Shown here piece by piece: positions 8,213-11,765 of a stretch of 11,765 nt of DNA. The translations under genes were made by a program, and so were the position numbers. This DNA is from an uncultured Archangium sp. (GTDB lineage: Bacteria; Myxococcota; Myxococcia; Myxococcales; Myxococcaceae). The stretch lies in NCBI GenBank assembly GCA_946479335.1, contig CAMLFP010000158.1, positions 1 through 11,765 on the forward strand, given 5' to 3'. The number at the start of each line of letters is the position of its first letter. Position 1 is the first letter of the stretch. The notes under the pieces are model-generated. The model made no database searches. It was not told the DNA's origin and saw nothing but the letters and a program-made list of their open reading frames with translations.

Positions 8213-9384
8213 CGGCGGCCTTCGAGGCGCTGCTCGCGCGCATCTCGGCGCACACCGGCGTCGCGCTGTCAGACCAGCAGGCCGCGCGCCTGGTGCGGGA
8301 GCTGCGCAAGCGCTTGAGAGACGACGCTGCGCTGGCCGCCCGCTTCACCCAGCGCCTCGAGGCGCGCGAATCGTCTGACGAGCTCAACGCGCTCTTGTCG
8401 GTGGTGTCGGTGCACAAGACCGACCTGTTCCGCGATGAGGAGCAGCTGCGCGCGCTCGCGACGTACGTGCTTCGGCCGATGGTGTCAGAAGCGCGGCCGC
8501 TGCGGCTCTGGAGCGCCGGGTGCTCGACCGGAGAAGAGGTCGCCACGCTGTTGTTGATGCTCGCCGAGGCGGGCGCGTCACCCGAGAGCACCGTGCTGGG
8601 GAGTGACCTCGCGCCCCGCGCGCTGGAGCAGGCACGGCACCTGAGCTTCACCGCCGACGCGCTCACCCGCGTGCCGGCGTCACTGGTGGAGCGCTTCTTC
8701 GTCTCCACCGGGAAGCGGGACGGCTCGCGCACGCTCGCGCCGTTGCTGGCGCGCCAGGCGCGCTTCGAGCAGCACAACCTCAACGACGCGCACTTCCCCG
8801 AGGTGCACGGCGGCTTCGACGTCATCGTCTGCCGCAACGTGCTCATCTACTTCTCGCCGCAGGTGGCGAAGGCGGTCATCAACCGGTTGGTGGCGCGGCT
8901 GCGCGTCGGTGGAGTGCTGGTGCTGTCGGCCGCCGAACCGCTGCTCGAGCCCGTCGCGGAGTTGACGACGCTCATGGTGCCCGGCGCCTTCTTCTACCAA
9001 CGCACCCGCCCCACGCCGCCGCCCGCGCCGCTCCCTCGCCCCAGCGCGCCGCCGGTGCCGGTGCCTCGTTCGCGGTCTTCACCGCTGCCCCCGCCCAGCT
9101 CGGCGGAAGAGGAGGGCGCGCGGCTCTTCGAGCAGCTGCTCGCGGTCGAAGGCGAACACCCCGCCGCGGAGGCCGACCTCCGCAAGGTGCTCTACCTCTC
9201 GCCGAAGCTGGCGGCCGCGCGGTACCTGCTGGGGCTGCTGCTGGAGCGCCGCGCTGCCCGCGCAGACGCCGTCACCGAGTACCGCCGCGCGCAGTCGCTC
9301 CTCGAGGCCGGAGACGCGCAGCTGGTGCCCTTCTTCTTGAACCGCGAGCGCCTGCTGGCCGCCTGCGCGCAGAAGCTGAGGTAG
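8209..9384 (+). CDS. cheR: Chemotaxis protein methyltransferase CheR with C-terminal helical (TPR-like) extension
   Basis: A 391-residue SAM-dependent methyltransferase acting on receptor glutamates. The N-terminal helical domain (1-65) is followed by [15 protein letters not shown] (66-80), equivalent to the family TxFFR segment, the SAM-binding motif [10 protein letters not shown] (101-110), an acidic residue at the end of the second strand ([13 protein letters not shown], 131-143) and the CRNVLIYF motif (208-215). After the catalytic domain ends near 262, a Pro/Ser-rich linker (268-297) leads to about 90 residues with a TPR-like look ([12 protein letters not shown], then [19 protein letters not shown] and [15 protein letters not shown]). 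Tethered CheR proteins with TPRs are known from other deltaproteobacteria and spirochaetes, where the extension is thought to mediate protein contacts. The GTG start overlaps the cheB stop. This is the last chemosensory gene; waaA follows after 13 bp. Confidence 0.94.
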   Translation: MTAAFEALLARISAHTGVALSDQQAARLVRELRKRLRDDAALAARFTQRLEARESSDELNALLSVVSVHKTDLFRDEEQLRALATYVLRPMVSEARPLRLWSAGCSTGEEVATLLLMLAEAGASPESTVLGSDLAPRALEQARHLSFTADALTRVPASLVERFFVSTGKRDGSRTLAPLLARQARFEQHNLNDAHFPEVHGGFDVIVCRNVLIYFSPQVAKAVINRLVARLRVGGVLVLSAAEPLLEPVAELTTLMVPGAFFYQRTRPTPPPAPLPRPSAPPVPVPRSRSSPLPPPSSAEEEGARLFEQLLAVEGEHPAAEADLRKVLYLSPKLAAARYLLGLLLERRAARADAVTEYRRAQSLLEAGDAQLVPFFLNRERLLAACAQKLR

Positions 9385-9397
9385 AAGGCGCCCTCGT

Positions 9398-10648
9398 TTG
9401 CGCGCGCTCTACGTCATCGCCACGTGGCTCTTCTTCGCGGTGGCGTTCCCCGTGTTGACGCTGATGCGCAAGACGCGCGACGGCTTCTGGCAGCGCTTCG
9501 GCTTCGTGAAGCTGCCGCCGTTCGACGGGCCGACCCTGTGGTTCCACGGCGCGAGCGCGGGCGACCTGCTGGCGCTCTCGCCGATGATTTCGCGGCTGCG
9601 CGCGCGTGTCCCCGGGGCGCGCATCGTGGTCAGCACCATGACCAACACCGGCGCGTTGATGGCGCAGCAGCGCCTCCAGGGCCAGGTCGACGCCGTCATC
9701 TACGCCCCGTGGGACCTCTTCTTTTCCACGCGCCGCGCGGTGGCCGCCGTAAAGCCCGCGCTGCTGGTGCTGGAGTACACGGAGATCTGGCCCAACCTCA
9801 TCCGCGCGGCGCACGCGTCGGGCGCGAAGGTGGCGCTCACCAACGGCCGCTTCTCCGCGAAACACCTCGGGCGCTACGAGGCGCTCTTCGCGGCCATCGA
9901 GAACCCGCTGCTCGACATCGACCTCTTTCTCATGCGCGAAGACGACGAGGCCGAACGCGCGCTGCGGCTCGGCGCACCGAAGGCGCGCGTGCGCGTCACC
10001 GGCAACACCAAGTTCGACGCGTTGGTGCCTCCCGAGAGCGCGGTCGACAGCGGCTTGAAGCAGGCGCTCGGGTTGCCTGACGGCGCCCCGGTGTGGATCG
10101 CGGGGAGCACCCACGACGGCGAAGAGGAGGTGCTGCTCGCGGCGTACCAGCAGCTCGTCGCGCAGTTCCCCACGCTGCGGCTGGTCATCGCGCCGCGCTA
10201 CCTCGAGCGCGCCGAGCGGGTGGCGCAACTGGCGCGTGAAGCGGGGCAGCGGGTGGCGTTTCGTTCGAAGGGCAACGTCGACGGCGCGCCGGTGGTGTTG
10301 CTCGACACCATCGGCGAACTCGCGCGCGCCTACGCGCTGGCCACCGTGGTCTTCGTCGGCGGCAGCTTCACCACGCGCGGCGGGCAGAACATCCTCGAGC
10401 CGGCGGCGCAGGGAAAACCGGTGCTCTTCGGGCCGCACATGGAGAACTTCCGCGACTCGGTGGCGGTGCTCGTCGGGCGCGGCGGCATCCAGGTCAACGA
10501 CGTCGAACACCTGGTGCGCGTGATGAGCGACCTGCTGGCGCGCCCCGGCAGCGTCGAGTCGGTGGGTGAGCTCGCGCGGCAGGCGGTGCGGCAGATCTCC
10601 GGCGCCAGCGACCGCAACGTCGACGCGCTCGCGGAGCTGCTGGCGTGA
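9398..10648 (+). CDS. waaA: 3-deoxy-D-manno-octulosonic acid (Kdo) transferase
   Basis: A 416-residue GT-B enzyme, the usual length for WaaA/KdtA, which transfers Kdo from CMP-Kdo to the lipid A precursor at the cytoplasmic face of the inner membrane. Residues 5-22 form an N-terminal membrane anchor. Family landmarks are present in order: WFHGASAGDLLAL (48-60), LEYTEIWPNLI, LTNGRFSAKHLGRY, TGNTKFDAL, AGSTHDGEEEVLLAAY, APRYLER, LDTIGELARAY, FVGGSFTTRGGQNILEPAAQ and FGPHMENFRD. The first motif is usually HAVSVGE, with Glu as proposed catalytic base (Glu31 in the Aquifex enzyme); here Asp56 takes that place. The start is TTG 9398, 13 nt after the cheR stop, with a weak AAGG 9 nt upstream; no better in-frame start is near. 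The stop overlaps the following GTG (GTGA, 10645-10648). Whether the gene makes a mono- or bifunctional transferase cannot be read from sequence. Confidence 0.95.
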   Translation: MRALYVIATWLFFAVAFPVLTLMRKTRDGFWQRFGFVKLPPFDGPTLWFHGASAGDLLALSPMISRLRARVPGARIVVSTMTNTGALMAQQRLQGQVDAVIYAPWDLFFSTRRAVAAVKPALLVLEYTEIWPNLIRAAHASGAKVALTNGRFSAKHLGRYEALFAAIENPLLDIDLFLMREDDEAERALRLGAPKARVRVTGNTKFDALVPPESAVDSGLKQALGLPDGAPVWIAGSTHDGEEEVLLAAYQQLVAQFPTLRLVIAPRYLERAERVAQLAREAGQRVAFRSKGNVDGAPVVLLDTIGELARAYALATVVFVGGSFTTRGGQNILEPAAQGKPVLFGPHMENFRDSVAVLVGRGGIQVNDVEHLVRVMSDLLARPGSVESVGELARQAVRQISGASDRNVDALAELLA

Positions 10649-11610
10649 AGATCCTCCACCTGCTCGCTTCTCCGTTCTTCACCGGCCCGGCCGACACGGT
10701 GCTGCAGCTCGCGCTCGAGCAGCGCGCGCTCGGTCACGACGTCAGCGTGGCGGTCGACCGCAAGCGCACGGTGACGACCAGCGAGGAGCTCATCGTGCCG
10801 CGCCTCGAGGCGCACGCGCTGCTGTCGACGCTCCCGCTCGAACTCTCGGTGAAGTCGACACCGGTGGCGATGGCGCGCGACGTGCTCACGCTGCGCCGCG
10901 CGGAGGCCGACGTGGTGCACGCGCACTTCTCACACGACCACACGCTGCTGCGCTTCGGCCGCCCGCGCGGAGCGGTCACCGTGCGTTCGATTCACGCGCC
11001 GCGCTCCGTGCGTCGCTTCGTGCCCGCGGCCGATGGCTTCACCGTGCCGTACGACGCGCTGACGCGGCGACTGCTGGGCCAGCGCGTCTTCATCCTCCCG
11101 GCGCTCATTCCAGACTCCCTCTCCCCCGGGGAGAGGGTTGGGGTGAGGGGCGTGCGCCGCATCGGCATGGTCTCGACGTTCCAACCTTCGCGCCGCCACG
11201 AGTTGGCACTCAAGGCGTTCAGCAAACTCAAAGACGCGGAGCTCATCCTCATCGGTGATGGCCCGCTCGAAGCGCAGCTCAAAGCGCAGGCCGACGCGCG
11301 CGTGCGCTTCACCGGCTACCTCTCGGGCGACGCGTTCTTCGCGCAGCTCAAGACCCTCGACGAGGTGTGGATCCTGGGGCTCGGCAACGACTGGAGCGCG
11401 CGCGCCGCCGCGCAGGCCCGCGCGTGTGGCGTGCGCGTGGTCGCGGTCGACGAAGGCGCGCTGTCGCTCTACGCCGACGAGCTCATCGAGCCGACCGAAG
11501 CCGCGCTCCTTTCACTCACCGGTGCGCGCCGCGCGCTGCAGCTCGAACGCGCGCCGGCCATCGCGCAACGCGTGGTGCAGTTCTACGAGTCGCTCCGGGA
11601 GCGCGCGTGA
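10645..11610 (+). CDS. Divergent GT-B glycosyltransferase (GT4-like), LPS-associated
   Basis: A 321-residue protein with the shape of a GT4-type glycosyltransferase. The N-terminal Rossmann-like domain starts MKILHLLASPFFTGPADTVL, with the donor/acceptor loop small residues and VVHAHFSHDHTLLRFG (90-105), where family members usually have D(V/I)VHxH. The C-terminal domain begins RRIGMVSTFQPSRRHELALK (171-190), followed by ELILIGDGPLEAQLKAQ (199-215) and VRFTGYLSGD. The expected EX7E nucleotide-sugar motif is replaced by Asp249 and Gln257 at the same spacing. The join between domains (about 158-169) is encoded by a REP-like repeat (11117-11150). The protein is somewhat short for GT4 (commonly 350-400). 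GTG 10645 overlaps the waaA stop and its own stop overlaps the next GTG. Position between waaA and an lpxK-like gene suggests work on lipopolysaccharide core; sugar and activity are unknown. Confidence 0.8.
   Translation: MKILHLLASPFFTGPADTVLQLALEQRALGHDVSVAVDRKRTVTTSEELIVPRLEAHALLSTLPLELSVKSTPVAMARDVLTLRRAEADVVHAHFSHDHTLLRFGRPRGAVTVRSIHAPRSVRRFVPAADGFTVPYDALTRRLLGQRVFILPALIPDSLSPGERVGVRGVRRIGMVSTFQPSRRHELALKAFSKLKDAELILIGDGPLEAQLKAQADARVRFTGYLSGDAFFAQLKTLDEVWILGLGNDWSARAAAQARACGVRVVAVDEGALSLYADELIEPTEAALLSLTGARRALQLERAPAIAQRVVQFYESLRERA
11117..11150 (+). repeat. REP-like palindromic repeat inside the glycosyltransferase gene
   Basis: A perfect 10-bp inverted repeat, CCCTCTCCCC (11117-11126) and GGGGAGAGGG (11128-11137), around a single C, is followed by TTGGGGTGAGGGG (11138-11150). 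This pattern (gagagggttggggtgaggg) is one I recognise as a short dispersed repeat found, mostly between genes, in many GC-rich proteobacterial genomes; its other-strand translation is the familiar PLTPTLSPGERE string. Here it is read in frame as SLSPGERVGVRG (residues 158-169). Copy number in this genome cannot be judged from one window. Confidence 0.75.
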
Positions 11611-11765
11611 GCTGGTGGTACGGCCCGCCGACGTGGCGCGCGTGGCTGCTGTGGCCGGCGTCGCTCGTCTACGGGCTCGTCATTCGCGCGTGGCACGCGC
11701 TCTTCGACCTCCGTCTCGTCGGTCTGCTCGGTGCGCTGGCCCTTGCGGGTCGACAGCAACAGCCA
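11607..11765 (+). CDS. lpxK: Probable tetraacyldisaccharide 4'-kinase LpxK (partial, N-terminus only)
   Basis: GTG 11607 overlaps the preceding stop (GTGA) and opens 53 codons to the window edge. The translation starts MSWWYGPPTWRAWLLWPASL and continues VYGLVIRAWHALFDLRLVG. LpxK proteins begin with a comparable membrane-anchoring helix of the type P-[LA]-S-x-[LV]-Y-G-[LV]-[VI] followed by a basic/aromatic stretch, before the P-loop kinase domain. LpxK phosphorylates the 4' position of the lipid A disaccharide, one step before WaaA, and lpxK commonly lies beside waaA, which supports the call. The P-loop is outside the window, so identification rests on about 40 residues and context. Confidence 0.65.
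   Translation, partial: MSWWYGPPTWRAWLLWPASLVYGLVIRAWHALFDLRLVGLLGALALAGRQQQP

Noticed and set aside
9385..9397. Possible terminator between cheR and waaA
   Set aside because: Only 13 bp, with no inverted repeat or T tract.
11117..11137. The perfect hairpin at 11117-11137 as a rho-independent terminator
   Set aside because: It lies inside an intact coding frame, is followed by TTGGGG rather than a run of T, and matches a known dispersed repeat shape instead.

Overview
The window is GC-rich (about 70% or more by eye), densely packed coding DNA with strong third-position G/C bias. The gene content (a Frz-like chemosensory operon with a CheA-receiver hybrid kinase, followed by lipid A/Kdo assembly genes) fits a Gram-negative deltaproteobacterial lineage, most likely a myxobacterium (Myxococcota). 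That assignment is an inference from style and content, not from a marker gene.

Layout. On the minus strand, 1-626 is the N-terminal two-thirds or so of a secreted MltB-type lytic murein transglycosylase whose 3' end lies outside the window. A 67-bp divergent spacer (627-693) separates it from a long plus-strand run that fills the rest of the window without a gap longer than 13 bp. The run begins with a complete chemosensory module: a CheW coupling protein (694-1125), a short divergent CheW-like protein (1125-1463), two consecutive six-helix membrane chemoreceptors (1460-3199 and 3196-4977), a CheA histidine kinase fused to a C-terminal receiver (4980-7124), a two-domain CheB methylesterase (7133-8212), and a CheR methyltransferase with a Pro-rich linker and a C-terminal helical, TPR-like extension (8209-9384). 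Only 13 bp later come envelope genes: waaA/kdtA Kdo transferase (9398-10648), a divergent GT-B glycosyltransferase (10645-11610), and the start of an lpxK-like lipid A 4'-kinase (11607 to the window edge).

How it works together. The two receptors, probably sensing through their membrane domains because no sizeable periplasmic domain is visible, would form arrays with the CheW proteins and the CheA hybrid. CheR and CheB (all catalytic residues visible) would adapt them by methylation and demethylation. No separate CheY is present, so the receiver fused to CheA and the one in CheB are the only phospho-acceptors in the window; the output is unknown. Most gene junctions are 1-4 bp stop/start overlaps (TGATG, ATGA or GTGA), which suggests translational coupling and one long transcript that may run into the lipid A/Kdo genes.

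Points most worth a second look: a REP-like palindromic repeat sitting in frame inside the glycosyltransferase gene (11117-11150); loss of the EX7E glutamates in that same enzyme (they read D and Q); an Asp in place of the usual catalytic Glu in WaaA; a shared non-canonical signalling tip in both receptors; and the direct abutment of a chemosensory operon to lipid A/Kdo genes.
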